Origin: Moniliella sp. 'wahieum'
Taxonomy: Eukaryota > Basidiomycota > Moniliellomycetes > Moniliellales > Moniliellaceae
NCBI GenBank assembly: GCA_003971905.1
Contig: RSEE01000041.1
Location: 310,001-374,000, forward strand
Direction: 5' to 3'
DNA: 64,000 nt
Part shown: piece after piece, positions 23,627 through 34,500 of the stretch
How positions within the stretch are numbered: position 1 is the first letter of the stretch
How the letters are laid out: each line of letters opens with the position of its first letter
The notes under the pieces: model-generated
Seen by the model: only the letters and a program-made list of their open reading frames with translations
Database searches by the model: none
What the model was told of the DNA's origin: nothing
Made by a program: the position numbers and the translations under genes

Positions 23627-26082
23627 TATTGCAAATTGCTAAGTAGTGTGACGGATTAACAGCAACGTCATATATACCCCCGCCATGCTTTTGTTGGATA
23701 GCAGCTTGACGAGCGCGATGAGCTCTCGCATCGCTAGCGGTAACAGCGAGAGGAAAGGCAACAAAGGCGCACAATGAGCTCGAGTCACAGGTCCCGCGGT
23801 CCCCTCATACCAGCTATAATCAGGTATATCTTCTCCCCAGTACTCTTCACCGATCCTGTCACCCTTCTCTCTTGTACCAGTGCATCCCGTCAGTGCTTCC
23901 CTTGGTACGTGGCTCTCACTCGTATCGTCCGACCCTTACATGCTACAGCTCTCTGTGTCCTTTAACGCGTTTTTATATAATGCGACGAGTTTATATGCCG
24001 CTCAGTTTTTGTTCCCACTATGTTCACCGCAGTTTGTTCACAGTTTGCATGTGCCTCTCTCATGCCTCAGGGCCTCATTGAACTTCGACGCTGACGTCAC
24101 ATGTCACAGGACACGCCACATCGTGACGCCACCAACCGAGGCCTACCCAAGATGTATACGCAGCAAGAAAGCTGGGACCGTCGCGCTCATTTTTATCAAC
24201 CAGCATCAGCCGCCCAGGGGTGCCTCCGGGGGGGGGGGTTGGGCGGCCACCACTGCGGGCGACACTAGGCGACACCACGCCATCTAGCGAGGATGGGCTT
24301 TGGGGCCTGCCGGGGCACCCATACTGGTCACTAGAAGAAACGGGCACTACTCCATTACGTAGACACCGACATCCGCTTTTTATATTCGTCTCTCGACATA
24401 ATCTGATGCGTATCTCTGCATCCATCATCAAAATCGTCGTCATACTGACCCGAATCCTGTGCTAGTGTGCTCTCGAAGAACAACAACCCCACCTCCTCTA
24501 TTGCAGCACAGCGGCCCGACGGATGCATCTCGATAACATGCCAAGCACCTCGTATAAGTGCGCGCAAGGAATGTGCACAGACACGCGGACCGTGACAGAT
24601 GGAAGTGACGGACACGGTGTGTTGGCAGATAAACGGAGTCTGGCACTCACATCAACATAGTTGATGAGTTACATCGCTGTGGTGATTTCCCAAGTGTTTT
24701 CTTTTCACACCGAAATGGATTCTAGACCCCTGCAAGAGTCAATTCACTTTCGTCAATGAAACATCATTTTGTTACTTGGACATTCCATGGTCCACCAGTT
24801 CCCCCTCCCAAACCTGCCAACAAGCCAGTTCAAATGGGGGCATCCAAAGTCTCCATATCGAAATTCCTTGTGCCGTTCCTGTGTGCGCAAGCGAGAAAGC
24901 TCGTGTGGCAAGATGTCACCGTTGGTGTGTCTATATAAGCATTGCCAACAACTTCTCAAACAGCATAATCCTAGTAATAGTGAAAGCCAACTCGTTCTCT
25001 TCGGTACACCCGTGTTTTGTTCGTATAGATATACCCTGGTCATTGGAAAAGAAGAGATGAAGCCGGGCAAAGAAGTCACCGTGCGTATGGATCACCACCA
25101 GTAGTGAAGTGATCACACTGAGCCTTTGGATCTATCACTGTGAATAAGGGAGACATAGAGCCCTCCCTAAGTTCTCTCGTGTAATGATATATGCTTGTAA
25201 TGAGAATTGGAGGGGACTCATGAATTGGCGTTCATTTCAGAGCGGCGCTCACCCACCCACCCACATAATATGAAGCTCACATCTCCGCAATCCTCCCCCC
25301 CCCCCACACACATGCCACGCAAGAGAAAGACTCGGTTCCTCTTGAGTCAAAGAAGGATTGCGACAAAGGATATCAAGTACCATAGGCAAAACAACGCAAC
25401 TTTTGGCTCGTTAGCGATGAGCGATGGTGAATGATCTTATGCCCATCATGGTAGCAATTCATGTACTATACTAAAAATCACTCGCCTTGTCCGAGTTTCA
25501 GAACAGTGGACTACGCCAGAACGTCGGACGTCATTGGATCGCTATCGTTGTGAGGAGTACAGTGTGAGTAGTGACAAAAGCTGGTGGAGTAAGCCTGACG
25601 ACGGACGGTTGTGCCCTGCCTCTCCCGCCTCAAGCTTTTTGGCCATGTTTAATCCCAAGACTAGATACGGTACACCCCCATTGTCCCCTCGTTAGTTTCC
25701 CCCAGAACTGGCAACAGAACCCCAACTCGATAGAAGTCATACCACTATAGGATAGGCGCCTAGCTTCGTCTCGTCCAACCTCCTACCTGTGTGAAGCCGT
25801 GCATCGTTACGAATGAACAGCGCAGACCTAGTGCGTTCTCTGCCTTCTTTCGAGGCGCTGAATGATGTTCAATTGGCGTTGACCTGATTGGCCTGATTCT
25901 AACTCAACGATGCAGACCAAACTCACAAGTGGATCCACCCTATACTGCTTGTTGCTCTCCTTATCCTCTTCAAAAGAGGAATGCGCAGAGCGCTCTGGCT
26001 CAGTATGCCAAATCGAACCTTGTAACATGTAACGTATCTGTAGCTTGAGGCTTTCCCTTAAGAGTCACCAGTCAAGCTTCAA

Positions 26083-26125
26083 GGTTCAACGTGCAACGTT
26101 CAACTTGAGCGCTTCAACGTGTTGC
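26083..26125. repeat. GTTCAACGT repeat cluster
   Basis: Four related copies (GGTTCAACGT, GCAACGTTCAAC, CTTCAACGTG) about 125 bp beyond the SHP1 stop. Confidence 0.75.
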
Positions 26126-26248
26126 GTCCCAAACCAGAGCGCCCTGTGAGGACCAATCTCGAAACCGTTACATCACAGTAGCTGGAATTCAAGCGGACCC
26201 TGGTGGTCAACGTGATGTTGGCCAGGAAGCCTCGAACCGTGTCCATTA

Positions 26249-27770
26249 TCAAGCACGCTTCTGGATGACAACCGCATTGAGCAGGCCAGCCTCCTTGAGC
26301 GTTTGGGTTTCGTCTGTGAGTGCCTTGGGCGGGAAGCTGGTGGTAAGAATGAAGGACTCGGGGCTTGAGCCCGAGGCTGCCAAGAAGCGACGCACGTCAG
26401 CCACAGTGTGAGTCTGGTTGAACTTCTGAACCAGTCGGGTGCCATCTGCCAAGCGGAGCTGCAGCGTGGTGGGATGGGCTGGGAGGAATCCAGCTCGAAC
26501 TGGGGCGAAGAAGCGGGCCCGGCCTGGGTCGCCGGCGCTGCGTCTGCAGTACGGGATGCCGAGACGGAGGAAAGGGGGGGGAAGCCCGGCCAGAGGAGGT
26601 CACGGGGCTTCCGAGGCGGTTGCCTTGCCCCGCAAAGGCCCGGACCGGGCCCGGAGGCGGTGGGGTGTAAGGCTGATCTATGCGCCGTTCGATGTGCAGG
26701 TCAACTTGCTGGTCCGGCCGCACATTGAACACGGAGTTGGGTGCACGCTGGGACTCAATGGCCCGAAGAAGCCGTTGGTTTTCCGGGTTGTCGTACCGAT
26801 ACAACTCGGAATCTTCCACAGTGAAACCATCAGCCAGAAAATCAAATGGCGCACAGCCAGTTCGTCCTCTTGCTCTTCCTCCTCAGGCTCACCGGTCTGA
26901 CCCTCGCCGACTTCAGGCTCTGGTGCATTGATCGAACGCCCGTGGCCCCAGTGGTGACCGCCAGCACTGCCATCGTGTTCTGGTCCACCGGCGGCAGAAG
27001 GGGAAGGGGCGGGTCCCCCCTCAGCAGCCTGGCGAAGAATGTTGTTGACCAAGTCCATCCCTTCCCCTTCGTTGCCATCTGCGTGAGCCCGGGCCAAGGC
27101 CTGCAGCATACGCTGACGCCGCTGGGCTTCGGGGTCCTGGACACTCAGCCCACTCCGCTCTCCACCAGTGTAGAGGTTAGGCGTGTCTTCCTCATCCGAA
27201 TCAGGACCGTCATCATGCTGCAACCGGCCAATGTTACCTTGGCGATACGTGCCATGGCCATGGCGGCTAGTGCTGCTACTGCCGCCTTGGCCACTGCTCG
27301 AGCCAAAGCCATGCACGTTGGAGCCAATCCCGGATCCACTGCGAGGCCCTTGGCCCCCCCCATCCCTAAGACTGCCCAGGGTGGCGATACCTGTCCGGCG
27401 CGCACCAGATGGAGCCGAGGAGCCACCGCCAAACCCGTGCAGAGGATTGGAGCGGCTCTGGGGGCACTTTGGCTGGGCCACGGGTCAGCCGGAGCGGGGG
27501 GCGCCGGACAAGGTGCGTGGGCCTACGTAACCAGGTGGAGCCTCTGGAAGGGTAAACAGACGTGTGAGCACAGGAAGGCAACGCAAGGAGCACCCGAAAC
27601 GTACGGGGTGTAGCAGTGGGAGCCGGCTGAGGCTCGGGCTCGTCTTCCTCCGCGGCCAAGTAGGTGGAAACAGCAGTCTCCAGGTTCCCGTCTGCAGTTG
27701 CAAGGTAGCTGCGCGCGGTCTCAGGAGATGCGCCTGTGAGATCGGCGAAGTGGGCGACGGGGTCGGTCAT
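26249..27770 (-). CDS. SHP1: UBX-domain protein Shp1/p47 (Cdc48 cofactor)
   Basis: Shp1/p47 recruits Cdc48/p97 to ubiquitylated substrates and to membrane fusion through UBA, SEP and UBX domains. The start [20 protein letters not shown] opens a UBA-like domain that continues with [15 protein letters not shown]. Intron 27604-27544 follows, and exon 2 continues [14 protein letters not shown] Gly/Ser-rich linker precedes [15 protein letters not shown], a signature of this family. The SEP domain reads [20 protein letters not shown] and [11 protein letters not shown], and the C-terminal UBX reads [20 protein letters not shown] to the stop at 26249. Frame breaks lie near 27488, 26855 (one G missing before CTGATGG) and about 26450. 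It is divergent to the OSBP gene and could share a promoter with it. Confidence 0.9.
27544..27604 (-). other. Intron in SHP1
   Basis: 61 bp, GTACGT donor, TTCCAG acceptor, joining PTATP to [14 protein letters not shown]. Confidence 0.85.
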
Positions 27771-28347
27771 GGCAGCGGTTGCCGGTGGTGGAGGGGGAGG
27801 GGGGTGTGGGTGGGGAGAGCAGTGGCTGGCGGCAGCGTGCCAGGCGGAACTGCGGGCGGAATGGTGGGCTGGCAAGGGGATGTGGGCGTGACGCGTCAGC
27901 GCCAGGGCTGGCTCTGTGCTGCGTCATCGGTATCAATCATCAACATCGTGCGACAGGCACTGACGTCATCGTGCGGCGCCGGATGCGGATGGCGCGGGCC
28001 GCCCGCCAGAGGGATCGGGGTGGGGGGCTCGGCTGCGAGGATGCGCAGCGTGCACAGCACGCCGGGCACGCGTCTGCCTCGGGCATGGCGCGGGCCCCCG
28101 TCCCAGCCGCTTCGCTGCCGCCCGCACAGCTCGCCCCGGCGCCAGAGCCCCATCCCCATCCACATGCGCCTGCTCCATGGAGCTCACATGTCACAAGCGG
28201 TGGTGACGCCGGTGATGTGATGGCCGAGCCTCATTTGTCATGCGCAGCAATCTAGATTAGTATAGCCGCCGCCATAGCCCCCTTCAGTCTGTCTCCCCCT
28301 CGTGACGCCGCCACCATCCACCATCCATCACCCCCACCCCCCCCACC
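27771..28347. promoter_or_regulatory. Shared upstream region of SHP1 and the OSBP gene
   Basis: 577 bp between divergent starts. It holds a CTCACATGTCAC motif (28185-28196) seen elsewhere in the window. No TATA box or defined operator was identified; the promoter role is inferred from layout alone. Confidence 0.4.
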
Positions 28348-29777
28348 ATGGTCCTCTGGGTCTCCTTGGCGGCAAACACTCCCACCACCATCTCTCCTCC
28401 CATGCGTCTTCCAACTCCCCCCCACCAGCGATGATGACAGCCGTGTGGGCGGCGACGGCGGCGAGGAAGAGCAGCTGGACGACGAGAACGGCAGCATCTT
28501 GCTCCATTTGATCAGCCAGCTGCGCATCGGCATGGATCTGTCCAAGGTCACCCTTCCTACCTTTGTCCTCGAGCCACGCTCCATGCTCGAGCGCATCACC
28601 GACTTTCTCTCCTACCCCGACCTTATCTTTGGTGCGTCCCAGCTCAGCGACCCCGTCGATCGCTTTGTTGCCGTGACTCGCTATTACCTCGCCGGCTGGC
28701 ACATCAAGCCCAAGGGCGTCAAAAAGCCGTATGTACTGGGTTGATACAGCCCAATCCTAACCTGGGTGGACCTGTTCCACGTTCCACCGTTGTATTGACA
28801 CTCACCTTCCCTCCCACAGCTATAACCCCATCTTGGGCGAGTTTTTCACTTGTTCGTACCGGTACCCTGACGGCTCCACTGGCCATTACATTGCCGAGCA
28901 AGGTTCGTTTCCCCCCTTTTGCACTTTCTTCTGATTTTGCTTCCGTCCTTACTTACTCCCCGTTTCCTTGTCAGTTTCTCACCATCCCCCGATCAGTGCC
29001 TACTTTTACTGTGCACCCGAGCACAATGTCGTCATCTATGGGGAACTGCGACCCAAGAGCAAATTCCTGGGCAACAGTGCAGCCACCCTGATGGGCGGAG
29101 AGAGTCGCGTCGTGTTTCTTGATCGCCAATCCGCCCCAAATGGGATTGGGGAAGAGTATGTGATTGGGATGCCCAACATGTTCGCCCGCGGAATCATGTT
29201 TGGCAAACTGCTGCTCGAATTGGGCGATACGTCTAAGATCGAGTGCCCCGCTACCGACACCTCGGCCTCGGTCGAGTTTAAAACAAAGGGCTACTTTTCC
29301 GGAACCTACAATGCGCTCGAGGCCAAGGTCATGCACGCTCGCAAGCAAGTTGGGCTTGTGCAGGGCAAATGGAGCGATACGATGACCTACACTGACATGC
29401 GCACCGCAGGATCCAAGGATGGTGACATTGGCGAACAATCCGTCCTTTTTGCTGTCAAGGACGCGCCCACTCCAGCAGCCAAGTCAGTCCGGCCTGAGGC
29501 GGAGCAGGCGCCGAACGAGTCGCGCCGGCTATGGAACGGAGTGACAATCGCGATCCAGAAGAAAGACATGCATGCCGCCACCGAGGACAAAACGGCGATT
29601 GAAGATGCCCAGCGGGCTCGGGCCAAGGAACGGGAAGAGAAGCATATCGAGTTTGAGCCGCACTACTTCGTCTATGTCCCCAGCCTTGGCCATTACTTGC
29701 CTCGCACGGAGTCGTTGCCGCCTGCCTTCCAAGCCCCGACCGTTGTCTCGTACTTTGCCTCTCTCCACACTGCGTGA
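28348..29777 (+). CDS. Oxysterol-binding protein (Osh4/Kes1 type)
   Basis: OSBP-related proteins exchange sterol and PI4P between membranes. The ORD fingerprint EQVSHHPP is present but split by intron 2 (28903-28974). Other conserved blocks are LISQLRIGMDLSKVTLPTF, FVAVTRYYLAGWHIKPKG, KKPYNPILGEFF (across intron 1, 28729-28819), EFKTKGYF and the C-terminal EKHIEFEPHYF. The predicted length of about 420 residues matches the short, ORD-only Osh4 class; no PH, ankyrin or FFAT is seen. The ATG at 28348 is a best guess: the N-terminal Ser/His-rich stretch changes frame in the C run near 28415. The main exon 3 (28975-29777) is clean. It converges with the DUF218 gene, whose stop lies 254 bp downstream. 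Confidence 0.92.
28729..28819 (+). other. Intron 1 of the OSBP gene
   Basis: GTATGT donor, CCACAG acceptor, 91 bp, joins GVKKP to YNPILGEFF. Confidence 0.9.
28903..28974 (+). other. Intron 2 of the OSBP gene
   Basis: GTTCGT donor, GTCAG acceptor, 72 bp; splicing restores the EQVSHHPP signature. Confidence 0.95.
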
Positions 29778-30031
29778 GGTAAAAGGGAGAAACAAGATAG
29801 ATATATATCTCATTACCCTTCTTGGTTCCTCTTCACCACCTCTTGGCGTGAATTTGTGTTTTCGCCTTGGTTATCCCTTCCTGAAGCTGCCGGTGTAGAG
29901 TGGTCCACCCAATCCAACCACGCGTCACTTCTACTGTTCCTTCTCTACAAGACCAAGCATAGGCGTGACGGGGATACCAGACAGACTGGGGGCAAAGGAA
30001 AGGCCTATAGAGGAGAGGATGAGTAGATGGA

Positions 30032-31511
30032 TTAGTCTCGCTCCCGGCTGAAGGAAATTTTGACACCATCTCTCTCCGGCAGTGTGACTTTGTCACTGCT
30101 GCCTTTGATTGCCCACAGCTCGTCCACCCTTCGGTCCCAGGGCAAGTCACGGTTGTAGATCCCCTGCAACCCAATCCCATCCGCCGGGCACCATTGCAAC
30201 AGGCCTGCCATCTCGGGCGCGGAAAGCATGTAAGGAGGGAACCGACGAGCCGGATTACGCTTCTGACGTTTTGCCTGTTTAATCGATGCACCGAGAAAGG
30301 TTAGCTTGGCGTTTCGGGAACCCAGGCGCAGCTAAAAGAGAAAGGAGACGTACCAGCAGTTGACCATGGCAACCGTACATGTCCTTGTCGTAGAGGAAAA
30401 ACCCATTTTTCTTTTCCTGAATGTACTGCTTACTTGTGTCACCCTCGTCATCAAAGCCGACATAGGTGAAGCGTCGGCGGTTGTGGTACAGCGCTTGGGT
30501 TGGCCACCGCAACGCCTTGGCGTGCAAATTCTTAAACCGCTCCTTTTTCATCTCGTAGCCGACAATCGTGACCCGTTCGGGTACCGACCGGTGAATTCGC
30601 GGAATCGAGCGAGGGAGAAGAGCAAGTTTTGGAAGCTGTCCAGTGCATAGGTCTCGGTCGTCATCCGAAGCAAGTCCAATCCAGCCCCCGAGCCAGCTTT
30701 GAGAACAGTTGAAGGGGCATGGGCTTTTTCTCCGCTCTTGGGTGCTTTCTTACCGCCGCCAACTGCGTTGTGCTCGACTGCCGCATTCTCTCCCGTCCCG
30801 TCCTTATCCGCATCCACAAACTGCGCAATTTCAGCCCCATGCTCGCCGGTTGTCAACAGCACCACCTCGGCACCGGGGAGGACGGGAAGATCCATATGGC
30901 TCTGCAGCGCCAACTGGAAGTAGCTCTCGGCCTCGGTGGCCAGCGAGTGGGGGCGGGTCTGCCCACCACTAAAGACCAAAAGGGCGGATGGATCCTGGTT
31001 GGCAATTTCAATGCCGCGCTGGATGTGGTTCCAAAACGTGCGCACCGAACCGCCCTTCTGGTACTCCTCCAACACCCAGTTGTCGTCGGTCTGACGGCCA
31101 TCAAAGGAGGAGCCGGCCCAGATGGCATGGCCAACGACAAGCACCAAGTGGTCCAGCTGTTCCGCCCCGGGCTGTGGCGCGGGCGCGACGGTTTGGGCCC
31201 AAGACGCAATCTGCTCAGCAGTGGGGCCAGTTTGATTGGCAGCGGACAGGGCCGAGGTGGGCTTGGAAGGGTGGGCCCATTGAAAGAGGTTGAGAAAGAG
31301 AGACAAGCCGGCGAGAGAGGCGAGGAGGCCGATGCCTAGGTTGGTTACGCGGCTGGGCGACGCAAGGCGTGTGCGCCAATCGGCCGCGCCGCTGGTGGCG
31401 AAGGCGTAGGCCGGAGGTGGAGTAGCGGGCACTGGTGCGGCGCGTGGGGACGGTGTTCTTCCGCGACAGCACCGACGCGCGGCCATTGGTACTCTCGCTC
31501 GTACGCGACAT
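30032..31511 (-). CDS. DUF218-type membrane protein (YOR238W-like)
   Basis: Function unknown. The protein has a basic Ser/Thr-rich N-terminus, one predicted membrane helix (LGIGLLASLAGLSLFLNLF) and then a DUF218-like domain. Visible blocks are LVLVVGHAIWAGSSF, WVLEEYQKGGSVRTFWNHI, ALLVFSGGQTRP and SEA-like ATEAESYF. The C-terminal part reads RFTYVGFDDEGD and KDMYGCHGQLL, then after an intron (30353-30275) AKRQKRNPARRFPPY to the stop at 30032. This block order matches fungal YOR238W relatives, from memory. A frame break lies near 30570 (RYP-ERVTIVGYEMKKERF). The start at 31511 (MSRTSESTNGRASVL) needs a second break near 31380; a start inside the downstream frame is the alternative. Confidence 0.78.
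30275..30353 (-). other. Intron in the DUF218 gene
   Basis: 79 bp, GTACGT donor, AAACAG acceptor, phase 0, between YGCHGQLL and AKRQKRNPARR. Confidence 0.8.
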
Positions 31512-32243
31512 GCGGCGGTCGCAACGGGCCTTGCGTCGCGTTCGCTGGCGAGAGGACGACGAGGTCAGGAGCGACGCCACGGCGAGCGACCGGGTGGCCA
31601 ATCTGCAACCTGCCTGCGTGGAGCACGCGTTACCTAATATGCGCCCCGTGGCGGTGCAAGTCACTTGCCCGCGTTGCAGCGTAAAAGTTTCATGGGGCGG
31701 TGAAACGGGGGGTTCGGAGGAACAGCGGCGCAGCTGAGACGGGCGTGCTGGTGAAAACCACATCAGAGAGTTGGCGCACCCATGGGGTACGGCTTTTGCA
31801 ACTACTTCTGCATTCAGCAACACCACCATCTACGTCCCAGACGAGTTCCGTGATGGCGGCTTGACGCTGGCCGAGCAACAGATATCGTTTCGAATTTCTT
31901 CAGGAGAGCGGTGACAGACGCCTTGTAGTAGGAGGAATGATGAAGGCACAAGAGGCCCAGGCAATAAAAGAAGGGGAAAGGTAGGAGTAGGGCTTTATAC
32001 CGAGAGGAGGGGAGACGGGAGGAGGGAGAGGAGAGGGGAGATGAGAGGGACGGAAGGAATGGCAGATGGGTGGATGGGATTCCCACAATGAGGTGCAAGC
32101 TAAAGGCGTGATGAAAGCGGACGGAGGCTACTGTACAAACGAAGAACCAACTTGAGACCACAGGGGAAGACTCACAGAGAGCCTGGGCGGGTAGAACCGG
32201 TAAAGTGAGGGATCAAGGTGGGGGACGAGGCGGGAAACAAGTG
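31512..32243. other. Intergenic, DUF218 5' flank and Are 3' flank
   Basis: No gene supported. Contains a purine-rich tract (about 32003-32051, mostly GAGAGG/GGAGG units). Confidence 0.6.
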
Positions 32244-34500
32244 CTAATATGAAAGATAGAGTACGTTGAGGAGCGGAAAGCCGACAATGAGCCCAATCCA
32301 AAGATCAGGTTGCCGCGCGCAGGCGAGTCCTTGATAAACTTGGTTTGTCCCAGCATAATCAACGGGAGTTGGGCCATCTGCATCAAAAACAGGTACCCAC
32401 GGATTTTCCCAGTCACGATCGCCATCACGAGTTCGTGCATGAGGGAGCTGAGAAGAAACGTAACAAAGACCGCCAACGATTTGGACGCGCCGACCGAGAT
32501 GGTTGAGGCATAAACGTGCTTCAGGAGGAAACTGTGCACCGGCCGGTTCCAGTCACGCGAAACTCATCCATCGATTTCGAGTTCCACCAATCCTTGTAGA
32601 ACTCGCGGTCGGCAAACCTGAGCCAAGATGAAAGAACGTTAGCAACATGAGATGGGAGGGTGATGAATTTAGGATGCAGATCAAATAGCTAGGACGTACC
32701 TCGTTATCTCGGCAAAAAAGTTTAGAATCGCCTCGAAGATGATGTAAAAGATGAGGATATAGCAACCCATCATCGGAATCGAAAGCTCAAGGAAGATGCC
32801 AATAACTTCTGTCGAAGAGTTGTTGGGTCCACTGGGACTGATAGGCAGGATCCACGTAGTGGTGATAATGTAGATGCAGAAAAATGTACCAAAGGTGGCA
32901 AGAACTTTCTCGAGCAGGTATCCGGGGCGAATTGAATCAGTGCGAGGATACTCCAGCTCGTACACCAACGAGGGAACCAATAGATAGTCCATGAAGTTGG
33001 AGAAGGTCAAGTTATGAGGGAAGGTCCGTCGTTGGGTCAAGTCTTCCGCAGCGCCAAAGACGGGAGTGGCGGGACCCGACTCCGTGCCCAGGCGACGGTA
33101 TGGATCACGCGATACGAGGTTGTCCCGCAGCACTTCAATGTCCACCGCCAATTTTCGAATTTCCATGTTGGGATGCGTAGCCAGGGGATGCGGATCACGG
33201 ATAAAAGTAGGTTCGTCCCTGCGAGTTCGCGGCGGTGCAGGATGCTGATCGACGGCAGCAGGGGCTTGCTCTGGGGACGAATGTGTTCTTTCCCTTTTCT
33301 CGGCCTCGGAACTAGCCGAGATTCCAGCGACTGAAAGGGCCTGGTCAACAGCCTCCTTGGCCATCGATTGAAGCGCCTGCTCCTTCTGCGCTCCCATTTG
33401 GTCGGCGGTAGGGGGAAGCTTGTCAGCAGTAGTGGGCAGCTTGTCTGCCTCAGACACCTTTGCTGGGGGGCACCAGGGAATTGCATTCTTGGCCACATAA
33501 CGTTCGCGGCAAATTCCCCGTTGAACCTGTTCCTTGCACCAGTCTGACTTGACCCACCCAACCAAAGTCGTCGTCCAGTACCTCTGAGTGATGCAAGGCA
33601 CGGACACAGGCACGGCGCCAGATGCGAGTAGCACGATCAGAAGCTTCTGAGATGGAACTCGCGGACGAGGAGCGGGACTCGTTGTCACCCACATGCGCGG
33701 TCACGCCTTTCTCGGAGTCCTCCCCCTCTGCCGCACCTTCGACTCGCTCCACTTCCAGAGCCAACTGGGCCTCCTTGGCATGCAGGCGCCAATAATCATC
33801 CACATGGTGGCCATTGACGTCAAGGTACGAATAGAGCTTCATCATCATGGCCATCGTATGGAGGACAAAAAAGCCACTTTGGACCCAAGGCCATTCACGT
33901 CGCCTGCTCCATGTGATGACCGCAGCGAGCATACCAGCAAGCCAAAAGTGGACGAGAAAGACGAGGCCATTGGCATAGCGAATACGGTAACGTTGAGCAA
34001 ACTGGATGAGGGGTAAGGCCAAAAAGAGGTGGGTGATCATGACGAGATCAGAAAGTGCAAGGATTTTGGCATCGCGGCTAAACAGATTGAAAAAGCTAAG
34101 AGAGAGGATGGATCCAGTATGGTGGTAGGTGCGCCAAAAGGAATTGAGCATGGCAAGAAACATGCTGATCCAAAAGAGGGTGTAGAAGCCACGAAACGAG
34201 TCGGCGGATGACTCGGCATTAAAGCGGTCAAAGCGGCTGTTGCGAGGGCGAAAAGAGACAATGGAGCGGATGCGCTTGTTGCGGCGGGCGGTGAGGGGAG
34301 GGGGCGAAGGAGGATGCCCCCCTGGGGGGCGATGACGGTATGAACGCCACCGACGCCAACAAAGGTGACGGTGGCATCGGGGGTGAAGACTTCGGGGGGG
34401 ATGTTGGCGTTGTCAGCGCGGCCGGCAAAGACGGAATGCCATGAGCGTCGCGCACGGTGACTGAGGGGGGCGGGGGGGTGTCGGACGAGGGGGCGGGCAT
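32244..34500 (-). CDS. Sterol O-acyltransferase, Are1/Are2 type (MBOAT)
   Basis: Are/ACAT enzymes esterify sterols with acyl-CoA in the ER membrane. Seen: a disordered N-terminus from MPAPSSDTPPPPSVTV, a basic RFDRFNAESSADSFRGFY stretch, and membrane segments around 34160-33860. The family motif region MMMKLYSYLDVNGH follows, then a charged cytoplasmic loop and YLLVPSLVYELEYPRTDSIR. The active-site region FADREFYKDWWN spans intron 32699-32618, and the catalytic-His region reads SLMHELVMAIVTGK. The C-terminus, after restoring one base, reads IGLIVGFPLLNVLYLSY to the stop at 32244. A DGAT1-type acyltransferase is the main alternative; the YxxxPxxxYExxYPRT loop and FYxDWWN favour the Are/SOAT side. 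Several frame breaks occur. Confidence 0.88.
32618..32699 (-). other. Intron in the Are-type gene
   Basis: 82 bp, GTACGT donor, GCTCAG acceptor; splicing joins FAEITR to FADREFYKDWWN. Confidence 0.9.

Larger units (their letters stand above)
20373..26248. other. 5.9-kb gene-free region rich in short palindromic motifs
   Basis: No open frame longer than about 150 codons and none with recognisable homology. By eye it is richer in A/T than the neighbouring gene blocks. It contains ATGCATGATGCAT motifs (20505, 20820, 23028-23055), a (CAT)12 array, AAAAGGCCT repeats (21897), TTAGGCCT clusters (22780-22811), GTGACCGGTGACC blocks (21231 and 22385), CATGTCAC motifs (21563, 24098), and two GTTCAACGTT clusters (23581 and 26083). 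Candidate explanations are a degraded repeat field or a short regional centromere; the sequence alone does not decide. Confidence 0.6.

Noticed and set aside
24769..25104. Open frame of 111 codons in the gene-free island
   Set aside because: Both strands are open over the same stretch, no family is recognisable, and codon use is unlike the genes around it.
31435..31737. Plus-strand open frame of 100 codons opposite the DUF218 N-terminus
   Set aside because: It overlaps the conserved minus-strand gene start region and shows no domain; the Cys pair near its end is not a recognisable zinc finger.
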